Source: Euglena gracilis
Taxonomy: Eukaryota > Euglenida > Euglenophyceae > Euglenales
DNA length: 64,000 nt
NCBI GenBank assembly: GCA_039621445.1
Contig: CP154954.1
Location: 67,738,714 to 67,802,713 of the forward strand
Reading direction: 5' to 3'
Shown here: in pieces, positions 53,701 to 63,421 of the stretch
How positions within the stretch are numbered: position 1 is the stretch's first letter
How the letters are laid out: each line of letters opens with the position of its first letter
The notes under the pieces: model-generated
The model's database searches: none
Told to the model about the DNA's origin: nothing
Seen by the model: only the letters and a program-made list of their open reading frames with translations
Translations under genes and position numbers: made by a program

Positions 53701-56700
53701 TGGCAGGCTTTCGAGTGGGAAAGAGATTGCGTTCCCCAACCAAACCACAGCCTCTGATCCTCCAGTGAGAAGCCCCCTCCGCGGATTCGGGATGGTTTTG
53801 GCAGCCCCTAAAGGGGCAGTAGTTAAACAAGGGGGGGGGGACCATTTTCTTAAAAGCAAGTTGATGGTTTCAGCAGGATGCTTTTGGTGTATTCTGTTAT
53901 TTTCAGGAGCAGGGATATTCTATTTGAGGTACACCTTTGTCCGGGACCACCCTTGTTGTACGACCACCCCACTGTAACGCCCATCCCCCGGTCGCAGGTT
54001 GCAGGTCAGGACCAGGGTTTGATATAAGGAGGGCGTACATGGTTTAGGTGGGGGGGTCCCCCCCCCTCCTGGCCCGCAGGGGGGGGTCCGGACCACCCCC
54101 CACCTGCCAGGGGGGTCCGGACCGACCCTGGACCCCCCCCAAAAGGGTCAATTTTTTCCTCCGGCGCTTTGCGCCGAAATTTTTTGCATTTTTTGGCAAA
54201 TTTTTGTCCAAAAAGTGTCCAAAATGGCACTTTTGGTCGTTTTGGGGGGGTCAAAAATTTTCGGTCACCCGGACCGCGCCACTGTTTAGGTGGGGGGGTG
54301 TCCCCCCCACCCCCCCTCCTGGCCCGCAGGGGGGGGGGTCCAGACCCCCCACCTGTCCTTATATCAAACCCTGGTCAGGACCAAAAAAAAAGGCTGGTTT
54401 TTTGAGGTTGCATGGAGATGCATCCATGTATGCTGCCTTTTTCCATGTTCCCCACCGGCGTTCATGTTTTGTACACTCATAGTGCTTTCACACTGCTTGC
54501 TTTGATGTGCGCCGCACTCAAGACGGCAGTTTGGGTCCTCGTTGGTATCGGTCAATACTGTGAACAATGACCACTCCCACTATAACGACCACCCCCCGGT
54601 CGCAGGTTTCAGGTACCCGGTCGTACGACAAGGGGGGGGGAGGTAGTTAGAGGCTGCCATTTTTTTTGCGCTTCATTTACCAGTGTGTTAAAAGGGGGCT
54701 TCAAATATCAAGGGGGGGCTTCTATCCAGAGGGGGGGGGGGCATTTTTCGAGTGGGGGCTTCAATTCAGGGGAGGGTCATTCTGCAAATTTTCAACCCGT
54801 TTCAAATTTCAAATTGTCCAACTCTCATAAAGGCTGATGATCCCCTTTGCCGGCAAAATCATTTCTCTTCAACGCACCCCGTTTGTTGGTCCCTGCTGTT
54901 ACTATGATGTCTCCAATTCTTATGCACCTGGGGTTGGATGAAATCAAGTATTTGGCTCATGAGCAGGCTTGATATGAAGGCTTGAAAGAGGCATCTTTTT
55001 TTTCAAGTTATCTGGTGTCCTCAACTGTGGGGAAACCAACAAACCAAACCCCCCTCCTTCCGGCTGGGGGACCTTAGTGATCTCTGAAAGGTCAAAATTT
55101 TCCTTCTAGTGCTTCACACATATGTCTGACAATAGATTTGTGTCACGTCTTTTCCCCGCCAGTCATCAAATGTTTTTTTAAAACATTTTCATTTTTTTCT
55201 CTTCAAAAAAGTGAAAAGGAAATGGGGAAATGCTGTCGTTGTTTGTTTGTTTGCTTGAAAAGCCACTGAAAGAAGTTGTCCTTTTTTTGGTATGTCACGG
55301 AGGGCCTTGTCGGTGGGGCTGATTTGGACTCTTTTTTGCAGCTGTAACTTTTTCCCAGGATTGACCAGACTCAAAAAACTTTGAAAAATTCCTCGGTGCC
55401 AGGGAAAACTCGCTAGGCGTATCACTTCCCAAACCTCGGCATCGATGCCATCCCCAGGCTTCTTTCAACAGCATGGGTTGAGCCCGATTCCATCCCACCC
55501 CGCTGGCAGCCCCTCAAGCTCGGGGTGGACATCGTGATGCACTCCGCCACCAAGTTCCTCAGCGGCCACTCAGACACGATGGCCGGCTTCCTGGCGGCCG
55601 CCAGTGAGGACCATACCATTGTTTAAGCGGAAAGTGCCCCCCCTCCCCCCAGGGGGGGGGGGTGGTCGGTAAGCAGGCTCCGGCCACTCCACGCAGACAA
55701 AAAGGGCCAGACAGCACCAGGCCAGAAGAAGGGATAACAGGAATAATAATAACAGGCACCAAACGAACCGCCGCCGTGCACACCGGGGGTCGGGAAGCAA
55801 CGGTGTGGCGCGGACATCTGCAAGCGGCTGGCGTTCCTCCAGAACGCGGAGGGGACGGCGCTGGCGCCGTTCGACTGCTGGCTGTTGCTGGGCAGGCGGG
55901 CCCCGCCCCGGCCACAAGGTTGGATGCGGCTCAATTTAGGATGGGAAAAAACGCGAAACCGCGCCAATTTACACACCTTCTGGGACACCAACCAGGGTTT
56001 CGGTTTGAGCCAGCTTTCTGGGGCATTCTGGCTTTTTTCCCTGCATTGTTGTCATTGGTCGAGGATTTAGGCAGTTACCTTTTGAAATTTACTGGTTCGC
56101 CACTCACTCAATTTTCCCATGAATTCAAAGGAATGGCAAGGAATTATGAACAGTGAAAGAAAAGGCTCATTTAGTTCATTGGTCAACCATCTGGCTTTGA
56201 TTGGATATTTACCAATTAAACAAATTGATTGACCAGTTTGATGATTCACAAAGGAACTAACGATGTGTGCGTAAGTCAGTCTGTGTCAATGAGTGAGTGA
56301 GCCAGCGAGTGTGTGTCTTAGTCTGTGTCTGTGGGTGGGTGGGTGTGCATGCGTGTGTTTGTGTGCGTGCGTGTGCAGGGGGTTGAGGGCCCGCCTGGCA
56401 GCAAGAGGCATCAAAACCATGGCACTCCGGGTCGAGAGAGCCCAGGAGAACGCCCGGCATGTGGCCAATTTCCTCGTCAAACAGGAGCGAGTGCAAAAGT
56501 TGCATTACGTCGGGGCCAGGTGTCCGTTTGGGTCTGTTTCGCACCGGGCCCAAACAACTTCTTTGACAATTTGCATACAACCTTTGAGAAAAAAACAGCC
56601 CGCATCACAGAATGATGCAATTTTAAATTTGGAATTTTTGAGAGACATCGCAATTTACACCAAATTTACACATGGTGTGTCGAAGGAGTATTTTGGACCT

Positions 56701-59700
56701 GAAAATCACTTGGGGAGCGGTTTCGGTCAAGAAAGCATCCAAATAAGATAAAAATGAGGTCCCTTGAATGTCCCAGCAATGGACCCAAAATCAGGCCGGG
56801 TCTCATTTGGCAAGGGCGGCCAAGTGAGATTGCATTTCACAGGGCTGGAATCCAATTTTGCATGAAGTTTTTGGGGGGGGGTCATCCCCTCTACATGTAT
56901 ATTTATACACAAACCGCATGCAGCTGAAAAGCCTCTTCAAGGTGCAATTTGTAGATGGGGTCAGGGTTTGGAGGAATAGGGTCTAGGTTAAGATTTAGGC
57001 AGTTGGTTTAGGCCCAATTTTGGACTTACAATTTTTAAAATGAGAAAAATGACAGAAAGCACCAAAAATCACCAATGAAATCCCCATCCAGGTAGGTTTA
57101 AGAAACTGACCATGCCAAATTTTTGGGTCGCGTTTGTATTTTCCTAAATTCCAAAATGTCGATACTCCTCCCCCCCCCACACCTGTCAGTACAAATACGT
57201 GTGCACACACACACACATGTACGTCCATGCACACCTGCACATGTTGTCAATACCCCACAAAAGCCGGTTGCTTTGTACCCGCCCCCCCCCCCTTGTCGTA
57301 CGCCCACCCCTCATTTGCGACCACCCCCCGGTCACAGGTTGCAGGTCATCGGGGTGTTATGACCACCCCCCCTGGTCACAGGTTGCAGGTTGCGAAAAAT
57401 TTAACACCACCTTACCTATGACCGCCCCCTCATTTACGACCACCCCCCCGGTCACAGGTTGCAGGTCATGGGGGTGTTACGACCACCCCCCCTGGTCACA
57501 GGTTGCAGGAACCCGGTCGTACGACAAGGGGGGGGGGGCGGGTACTTCAATACCCCCCCACCCGGGCGCTTGGCCCCCCTCCTCCTTACATGCAAACTTG
57601 GCCCCCCTAAAGTTGGCCCATGGCCACCAAAATTTTTGACATGCAATCTTGGCCCCCCTAAGGTTGGCCCCCTGGCCTTACCTTCAATCATGGCCCGGGC
57701 CAAGCGCCCGGGGGGGGGGGGGGGGTATGAACGTTTCAGGGTCGGAATTTGCCTGAGGATCTGTAATGGTCCCCCAGGAAACTGTTTGGGTGTCTTTCCC
57801 TTTTGAGGGGTCGCAAAACGAATGCCTGGCGGGGATGCACAGCGGCGAGCACCCTAAGGTGAGCGTCTCACAGGAGCAGTTCGACATCCACAACACGCAG
57901 GCGAAGGGACCGGGATGTGTCCTGTCGTTTGAAACTGGCACCCGTGGTATTGCCTAGAAAATAGGCTTTGCTCCAAGATTGTGCAAGATTGTGTGGAACC
58001 TGCAAAGAGGGGGTGGGCAGGGTTTGATATAAGGAGACCCCAAGGGGCTACCCGGCACCATCCCCCCAAAAGGTCAAAAATTTCCTTCCAGCGCTTCTCA
58101 ATGAAAGATTTTTTTTGCATTTTTTTTGGCAAATTTTATCCCAAAAAAGTGTCCAAATGGCACTTTTGGCCGTTTTGGGGGGTTCAAATTTTTTTGGCCC
58201 GGCGCAAAGAGCCCAGGCCGAAAAATCAGTCACCTCCCCCCCTTCTGGACCAGGTGGGGGGGGGGGGTCCAACTCCCTCACCTTCCCTGGGGGTGGGGAC
58301 CCATGACCGAAGGGCTTCCCATAATCTTCTGGGGGGTAGTGCCCTGAAATTGCACTTTCAAGTGATTTTTTTTGAACAAATTGGTGAAAATTTTTGCAAA
58401 AACTTCAATTTTGTGACGTAAAGCGCTGGGGAAGCAAATTTTTTGGTTCCGGGGGGGGTCCCAGACCCACCACCCTCGGCCTGGAGAGGGGGGGTCTGGA
58501 CCCCCCTCCAACCTCGAAACAGCAAGGGCTGGGGAAATTCCAGGGCGGTCCATAAGGGACGGGATTTTTTATTTAGTTAAGGACCGCCTCTTAAGGACCG
58601 CCCCCCCCCAGGGCAGTTTTGGACCCGAAAAAATTTTTCCGGCGCCTTCGGCGCCGGGGTTTTTTTTGACCCCTTTTGGGCACCCATTTTTGACCCATAT
58701 GCAGGCACCCATAGCTAAAATGGCCTAAAATGGCCTAAAATGGCCTTAAATGGCCCAAAATGGGGAATTTTGGGGGCTTGACCATAGGTGCTTGCCAAGG
58801 TTGACTGCTTGTTTTTTTTGAAACAAAAAAAACAACACAACAAAAAAAAAACGTCTGGAAAAACTAAAAACCGTCACTTTTTTGATGACCAAAAAAATGA
58901 CTTTAGAACTTTTTCCTCAAAAAATGGCCATTTCGCAAGGAAAACTCCCTCAACACCCCATTTTCACACCTTCCAAACATTTTCTCATACATCAACATTT
59001 TCTCAAAATTTTGATTTTGAGAGGTTTTTGAAGCAAAAAAAAATGCCATTGAAAATCCAAAAAAATCGACAGAGAAAAAATGTCAGTAAAATTTGACTGT
59101 GCCAAAATTTGGTCCACTTTTTTTAACCTTCGTTATTTTCCACCTCCCTCCTAAAACTACCAAATTAAGCCCTGAAATCTTTGAGATTTTTTTTGTGAAA
59201 AAAATGTGGTTTTCCATCAAAAAATAACAATTTTTTTTGGCTTCCAATTTTGTCGGTTCTAATTTTATCTACCCCCAATTCCCCCCCCCCGGTATTTTGG
59301 GTTCATTTTTCAAAAAAATTTTCAACTTTTTTCAGCCCAAATCCCCCGTTTTCCCGAAATTGGTGAAAATGCTGCCCAAAATGTTGCCCCAAACCCCCCC
59401 CCCCAAACCCCATTTTTTTCACACCTTTGAAATTTCAACATTTCTCAAAATTTTGATTTTGAGAGATTTTGGAAGCAAAAAAAATGCCACTGAAAATCCA
59501 AAAAATTTCCAAGGGAAAAAATATCTGTAAAATTTGAATGTTCCAAAATTTGGTCCCATTTTTTTTGACCTGCATTTTTTTGACCCCCCTCCTAAAAACT
59601 AACAAATTTCAACCCTAAAATCTTGGAGATTTTTTTGAGGAAAAAATGTGATTTTCCATCAAAAAACCATGTATTTTGCGTTCATTTTTCAAAAAAAAAG

Positions 59701-61099
59701 TCAAAAAAATTTTCCCCGGCCAAAATCCCCTTTTCCTTATTTTTTGGTTGAAGTGTGTGGAGACAGGATTTTTTTTTTGCTTAAGGACCGCCCTGGGAAA
59801 TTCTCGGTCCTGTGGACAAAATGGCAGAAAAGTCCCTTCTTGAGACCCCTCAAAAATTTCTGGCCCTTTTCGCCGGGTTTCCCGGAGGGGACCTCCCCCC
59901 CTCGTTTACTATCCCACCCATTCCATGCGAAGCGACAGGTGGGGTTCCAGACCATACATCTCTTTTAGGTTTTGCAGACCCCCCCTGGTGGGGGCTGCTG
60001 CTGCCCTGATTTTTTTTGGCCCAGCCCAACCGCAGCAGCACCCCCCCCCAGGGGGGTGCTGCTAGCCTCTTCTGCTGCTGGCCTCTTCTGGAGGGTCCAG
60101 CCCAAAAAATTTCGGCGCAAATGGTGTTTTTGGGCATTTTGGTTTTGCAGGTCAGTTTTTAGGCATTTGTCCGATTCCGGCCCAGCCTGGCCAGGTCAAG
60201 CCAGGGCTCAGCCCCCCCCCCCCTTTGCCTGCCTTGGTGTTGGGCTAGTCAGCCCAAATTTCTCGCCCTGGCCCAGCAAACTCCCCTCCTCGGAGTCGTG
60301 TTGGGAGGGGTTGGGGGGGGGTATGGTTCCAAAAATAGCAATTTTTTTCTTCCGGCGCACAGCGCCGGAAAATGAGTAAAAATGCCCTTTTTCCTCACTT
60401 TTGAGCATATTCCCCATTTTTGATGTTTTTTTTGCACATAAAAAAGTGTTGAATTTTTAAAAAAATCAGCATTTTTTTGTTCTCAACAAAAAATCAGGGA
60501 ATTTTGACCAATTCTGGCCTGGTGTCCAGGTTTTTGCCAGTCCACAAAACCGAAAAATTTCCAGCCCTTCAGTTTCGATGTGGGTTTGGGGCCCCGGACC
60601 CCCCCCCCTCAAGGCTTCCCTCAAGGATGGGGCTTTCGAGAGTGGGTCTGCCTCGGGTCAGCCCAAAGGCCGGGTTGGTTGAGAAACAGTTTTTGGCCGA
60701 CTTTCGGTGTTTTGGTAAGGGTGTGGGTGGGTGGACCCCTGAGTGGGTGGGTGGGGGTGGGGGTGGATGGGTGACTTTTGAAGAAATTGGATAGTTTTTG
60801 TCTCTAAAATATGCTCCTTCCCCTTCCCCCTTCCCTTGGGGGTAGTGAATCTGAAGTTTTGACTTTTTGAATGTGTTTCAATGTGGCATCTCATTCATTC
60901 ACTGGTTCAAATCCACCCTTCCCCCCCACCCGCTGGTGATGGTGGCAAGATTGCATTGCTCAGGTGCATCGGTCTGTCTGTTTTCAGAATTGTGGCCGAA
61001 AGGAACACCCATGGTGGAAAGCTCGCTGACCATTCCGTGAAGTGCATTCAGCAGCCACGCAATGCAAATACACATGCGCCTCACAAATGCACACGCGTG

Positions 61100-61136
<37 letters not shown>

Positions 61137-61585
61137 GCACACACAATACACAATACAACACAATGCACATCATAAATCCGGGTGGCAACCCCACGCCCGC
61201 GACGTCACCTTCTCCCAGAGGCTCGTGGATGCCTGCCAGCTGTTCAAGATCACTGTCTCCTTCGGCTCATGCAGCAGCCTCATTGAGATGCCATGCACCC
61301 TGCCCATGGTCCCCTCTTTTTCCCCATGAATTTGGCAATTTGGCCCAATGGCATCCACCCCGCTCGAAAGAGCCATTTCATGTGAAATGAGTATTTGCAT
61401 AACCAAGATATTTTGAGTTCTGTTTTACCACCAGATGGTTGTGCTTGCTCATCCCCGAAGTGGCCATGGTGTTGTCCCACGCATCCATTCCTGCTGCCCA
61501 GCACCTATTCTTGAGTTTTGGTGGTGATTGGTGGTTGTTGGTGAAGTCATTATGATGATGATGATGATTGTCATTATTATTATTA

Positions 61586-61664
<79 letters not shown>

Positions 61665-63127
61665 GATTATGATTGTGATTATTTTTGTTGTTGTTGTTGT
61701 TGTTGTTATATGCTTATTATTTCTATTCAGGGGGTGGTTCACACCAGTAGGTATAGGTAGGTCCGCCAGAGTTTATTGAGAGTGGCCAGACCCCAAACGG
61801 TGGGGGTAGGTGTCCGAGTTTCGGTCCGATCGCCCCAGTAGGAGGCGCCACTGGCCAAAAATAGGGGACTCCTAACTACTGCTGCTGCTGCTGCTGCTGC
61901 TACTACTAGTAGTAGTAGTAGTACCACCACCACCACCACCACCACCACCACCACCACCACCACCACCACCACCACCACCACTACTACAACTACTGCTGTT
62001 GCTGCTGCTGCTGCTGCTGCTGCTACTACTACTACTACCACCACTACTACTACTACTGCCACCACCACCACAACTACCACTACTACTACTGCCACCACCA
62101 CCACCACGACTACCACTACTTCTACTACTACTACCACCACCACCACCACCACTACTCACTACTGCTACCACTACTACTACTACCACCCACTACTAATACT
62201 ACCACCCACTACTACCACCACCACCACCACCACCACCACCACCATTACAACTACTACCACTACTGCTACTACTACTACTACCACTGCTGCAGCAGCTGCT
62301 GCTGCTGCTGCTGCTACAAATAATGATAAAGAGTTTTCCTGGATATGACAGTCGGTCGACCCGATCTGAAGTGAAACTCTCCAGGGGGTCCCTCTGTTGG
62401 ATGGGATGGGACCCGGTTCGCGACTGCACACGTAACGTAGGTGGGTGCAACTGGGGGTTGGACCCCAAATTTGAGGACTTGTGCGTTTTCGGGCCTTGCA
62501 GCCTGTGTACAGGGTCAGAAAAGTCGATTTTTCGAAATATGCCCGAAACCGATGGGGAACTGCACAGACCCACCCGGTAAACAAAAATAAGCACCACTTC
62601 TCAGTCCCCCAACGTTTTCATTTCTGTCCCGCAGTATGGTCATCCACACTGATCGATACTACCAGGGAACAATAATACTGTTGGGAAGGGGGAGGTGTTA
62701 ATGCAACACCCTCAAAAAAGGCGACATAAAAAAGTCACAAAAAAAAAGGTAATGGTGTTTATGCAATTCTGGGTGGAACAAATATCCAAAAATTTCACAG
62801 TCAGTAATTGCAATTCTTGGGACGTTGCGATTCTAATAATATCCAATTTGTTTCAAAATTCAAACAGCATTTCAATTCAAGTTCAGCTGGTTCAAAAAAA
62901 GCTCAGAATATTCATGAAATTTATGAAACTTGATGGTGTGGTCAGGACATCTGGTTCATAACAGACTATTTTTCATTGTACCCCATTTGACCCCCAAGTG
63001 GCCTGTATGCACCCCACAAGCCCCCAGCCCCCTCCGGACCGATTTTGGGGACCCGTACGGGCCCCCCAAAAAAGGGGTTCCCACAGGACGTAGTAGTAGT
63101 AGTAGTATTAGTAGTAGTAGTAGTAGT

Positions 63128-63210
<83 letters not shown>

Positions 63211-63421
63211 TAGTAGTGTTATTGTTATTATGATTATTATTGAAGTTTCCCTCCATTTGCCTTTTGTGAGTCGAAAATGTTCCCCCCTTGCATGCCCATA
63301 TCCCCCACCCCTGCCCCAGGCAGGGGGGGTCGTAGACACAATTTGGCAGGGAATTGAAGAGGCAACAATCCTCCAACACGACAAAGACATCCGCAGAGTC
63401 ATGGAGGCACTCAAAAAATAG
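44629..63421 (+). CDS. Cystathionine beta-lyase, plant type, split into about 14 exons
   Basis: The enzyme uses pyridoxal phosphate to split cystathionine into homocysteine, pyruvate and ammonia in methionine synthesis. Plant versions act in plastids. Twelve exons (44629-61495) join in phase and give about 338 codons. They cover [59 protein letters not shown], the lysine motif [55 protein letters not shown] and SHASIPA. The order and motifs match cystathionine beta-lyase better than gamma-lyase ([28 protein letters not shown]). Two more exons (about 62908-62952 and 63350-63421) fit the C-terminus less securely. The N-terminal targeting region was not found. Nearly all introns are nonconventional. 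Confidence 0.85.
45535..45612. repeat. Inverted repeat with GGGACACTAT arms
   Basis: TACCATGCCCCCCC...ATAGTGTCCCATGCC on the left pairs with GGTATGGGACACTAT...GGCATGGTA on the right. Related single arms lie near 8219, 22650 and 39560. Confidence 0.65.
46968..47061. repeat. Decayed copy of the ATCGACCGACACTAACAG hairpin
   Basis: Both arms are recognisable but carry substitutions, especially around the GGCGCC part and the loop. Confidence 0.6.
47993..48984. mobile_element. Family 5 element, copy 2 (inverted relative to copy 1)
   Basis: Same ends, 32-bp arrays (48070-48216 and 48727-48893) and interior as 13229-14406, in the opposite orientation and about 190 bp shorter. It lies in CBL intron 1 and is followed by the associated hairpin. 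Confidence 0.7.
48990..49087. repeat. Long hairpin beside family 5 copy 2
   Basis: Nearly identical to 13125-13228 with the loop inverted. Its position just outside the element end is the same in both copies, so the hairpin probably moves or duplicates with it. Confidence 0.7.
49778..49937 (+). CDS. CBL exon 2
   Basis: Codes [40 protein letters not shown] and [13 protein letters not shown]. It contains the Tyr and Arg of the cofactor phosphate-binding segment and the SGM turn. The junction with exon 1 completes the Gly of TEFGPYD. Confidence 0.9.
51516..51731. mobile_element. Family 2 TIR element, nested in CBL intron 2
   Basis: CCAGGGGTTTTTTTAGTC on the left, CTTAAAAAAAACCCCGGG on the right, in reverse orientation to 2917-3215. 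The flanks share GCTGCAG/CTGCAGC-like sequence. The surrounding sequence (CACACACCATCACA, GGAGCTGGGGGTTGGG) is itself an inverted duplication, 51370-51500 against 51760-51890. Confidence 0.6.
52194..52698. mobile_element. Family 1 TIR element, nested in CBL intron 2
   Basis: Ends GAG-CAGGGGTTTTCTTAAG and CTTAAGAAAACCCCTG-GTTAC. Flanks GTTGCGAG and GTTACGAG form an 8-bp near-perfect duplication. The interior is the reverse complement of much of 2259-2724, for example the segment with CCCCCAGCCTTGACC. Confidence 0.75.
52769..52789 (+). CDS. CBL exon 3, 21-nt microexon
   Basis: Lies between CTG-ATGCC and TGC-CAG. Joined to its neighbours it reads IA-CSDLYGG-MHRLL in frame. It supplies the Tyr-Gly-Gly of the active site, whose Tyr stacks on the cofactor in this family. 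Without it the conserved segment is missing. Confidence 0.85.
52790..52913 (+). other. CBL intron 3, 124 bp, nonconventional
   Basis: Starts TGC-CAGAGCTC and ends GAGCTCTG-TTCCC. The CAGAGCTC/GAGCTCTG ends pair over eight bases. A conventional-looking acceptor (TTTGACGGCAG) lies just upstream of the true end and would give the wrong phase. Confidence 0.8.
52914..53043 (+). CDS. CBL exon 4
   Basis: Codes [40 protein letters not shown] and ETP. It is GC-rich at third positions and well conserved in the family. Confidence 0.9.
53044..53549 (+). other. CBL intron 4, 506 bp, nonconventional
   Basis: Starts AGC-CAGGC and ends GCCTG-CCCCC, with CAGGC pairing GCCTG. CCCAGC occurs at both junctions as a short direct repeat. 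Confidence 0.8.
53550..53633 (+). CDS. CBL exon 5
   Basis: Codes [20 protein letters not shown] and GALLSVDA. Joined to exon 4 it restores ETPSNP. Position VDA is usually VDN in the family, a notable change next to the cofactor ring. Confidence 0.9.
54011..54376. mobile_element. Family 7 element, copy 2, nested in CBL intron 5
   Basis: Ends CCAGGGTTTGATATAAGG and its complement, flanked by GGTCAGGA and TCAGGACC (up to 10 bp repeated, GGTCAGGACC, if the ends are set at AGGG). It satisfies the CAG/CTG intron rule. Confidence 0.7.
54901..54927 (+). CDS. CBL exon 6, short
   Basis: Follows CTG-CTGTT and codes TMMSPILM(H), matching the conserved N-S-I-M-S-P-V-L segment of plant enzymes. The 3-prime limit is uncertain (54925-54927). 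The downstream junction is the only one in the gene that does not show a clear pairing of +4..+6 with -8..-6. Confidence 0.7.
55510..55608 (+). CDS. CBL exon 7, contains the cofactor lysine
   Basis: Codes [20 protein letters not shown], then [13 protein letters not shown]. The lysine in SATKF is the residue that binds pyridoxal phosphate as a Schiff base. The start is 55510 (after a conventional-looking GGCAG) or 55511 (rule). Confidence 0.9.
55609..55812 (+). other. CBL intron 7, 204 bp, nonconventional with a CAU/GUG pair
   Basis: Starts GAC-CAT and ends GTG-GCGCG. The +4..+6 and -8..-6 bases pair with one G-U wobble. Removal gives [16 protein letters not shown] with the spacing of the family exactly kept. 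Confidence 0.75.
55813..55889 (+). CDS. CBL exon 8
   Basis: Codes [20 protein letters not shown], then DCWLL. The motif LAPFDCW is highly conserved. It ends in phase 2 before GGG-CAG. Confidence 0.9.
56275..56386. repeat. GT-rich microsatellite in CBL intron 8
   Basis: GTGTGT and GTGGGTGG units directly precede exon 9. Confidence 0.75.
56403..56513 (+). CDS. CBL exon 9
   Basis: Codes [36 protein letters not shown]. It follows CTG-GCAGC and ends before [15 protein letters not shown] is a signature of this family, and its Arg completes the join with exon 8. Confidence 0.9.
57300..57560. repeat. GGTCACAGGTTGCAGG tandem modules
   Basis: Four units of ACCACCCCCC-GGTCACAGGTTGCAGG. Single modules with GGTCGCAGG or GGTCGTAAG lie at 4832-4905, 51950-52110, 53980-54004 and 54585-54615. 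All may be decayed intron ends, since CAGG follows each. Confidence 0.5.
57834..57939 (+). CDS. CBL exon 10
   Basis: Codes [35 protein letters not shown]. Follows CTG-GCGGG. QAKGPG and LSFETG match the family. Ends phase 0 before ACC-CGT. Confidence 0.9.
58800..59720. repeat. A/T-rich duplicated segment in CBL intron 10
   Basis: Segments at about 58960-59180 and 59400-59660 share CTCAAAATTTTGATTTTGAG, GAAAATCCAAAAAA and 'ccaaaatttggtcc'. They are diverged tandem copies without a supported gene. Confidence 0.6.
61096..61133. repeat. (CA)n microsatellite
   Basis: Pure ACAC run in CBL intron 10, about 65 bases before exon 11. Confidence 0.9.
61201..61301 (+). CDS. CBL exon 11
   Basis: Codes [33 protein letters not shown]. 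The motif SFGS...SLIEMPC is typical of the substrate-carboxylate region of the family. Ends in phase 2 before GCC-CAT. Confidence 0.9.
61302..61473 (+). other. CBL intron 11, 172 bp, nonconventional with a CAU/AUG pair
   Basis: Starts GCC-CAT and ends ATG-GTGTT. Complementary triplets again replace CAG/CTG, and the join gives [12 protein letters not shown]. Confidence 0.75.
61474..61495 (+). CDS. CBL exon 12, 22 nt
   Basis: Codes SHASIPA, the conserved C-terminal motif. Ends phase 0 before GCC-CAG. Confidence 0.8.
61558..61708. repeat. (ATT)n and (GTT)n microsatellites
   Basis: About 30 ATT units grade into GTT units. Poly-Ile frames here are artefacts. Confidence 0.9.
61868..62320. repeat. 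(CTG/CTA/ACC/ACT)n compound trinucleotide array
   Basis: About 450 bp of mixed trinucleotides, with pure ACC and CTG stretches. It lies in a CBL intron and yields single-residue frames only. Confidence 0.9.
62908..62952 (+). CDS. Possible CBL exon 13
   Basis: The frame ends KLDGVVRTS, which can be aligned with the conserved L-x-x-D-L-V-R-I-S segment preceding G-I-E. Its limits do not satisfy the pairing rule clearly, and the upstream residues (LRIFMKFM) do not match the family well. Confidence 0.3.
63091..63225. repeat. (AGT)n(AGC)n(AGT)n array
   Basis: About 18 AGC units sit symmetrically between AGT units, with one CCG interruption. Confidence 0.9.
63350..63421 (+). CDS. Probable last CBL exon
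   Basis: Reads [23 protein letters not shown] and TAG. G-I-E-(D/E) followed by a helix of about 20 residues is how this family ends. The 5-prime limit is after TTTGGCAG (conventional) or earlier (the frame is open to VVDTIWQ). Confidence 0.5.
   Translation, partial: GIEEATILQHDKDIRRVMEALKK

Larger units (their letters stand above)
57940..61200 (+). other. CBL intron 10, 3261 bp, nonconventional with a CGU/ACG pair
   Basis: Starts ACC-CGT and ends ACG-CCCGC, so the usual CAG/CTG is replaced by another complementary triplet. It contains a family 7 end fragment (58019), A/T-rich repeats at 58790-59760 present twice (AAAATTTTGATTTTGAGAG), G/C blocks and a (CA)n run. Confidence 0.75.

Noticed and set aside
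54928-54960. Extension of CBL exon 6 to a GAG-CAG site at 54961
   Set aside because: It obeys the donor side of the rule, but would add 11-12 residues unknown in the family and shift the phase relative to the CTG-defined start of exon 7.
60881-61390. 169-codon frame covering CBL exon 11
   Set aside because: It runs through the (CA)n array in a frame different from the conserved one. Only 61201-61301 in the other frame is coding.
61739-62186. Poly-Val, poly-Gly/Ser and poly-Thr frames
   Set aside because: Direct products of trinucleotide arrays inside an intron.
62500-62600. Alternative C-terminal CBL exon ([16 protein letters not shown])
   Set aside because: It follows a CTG plus five bases in the right phase, but lacks the L-V-R-x-S segment and does not match the family.
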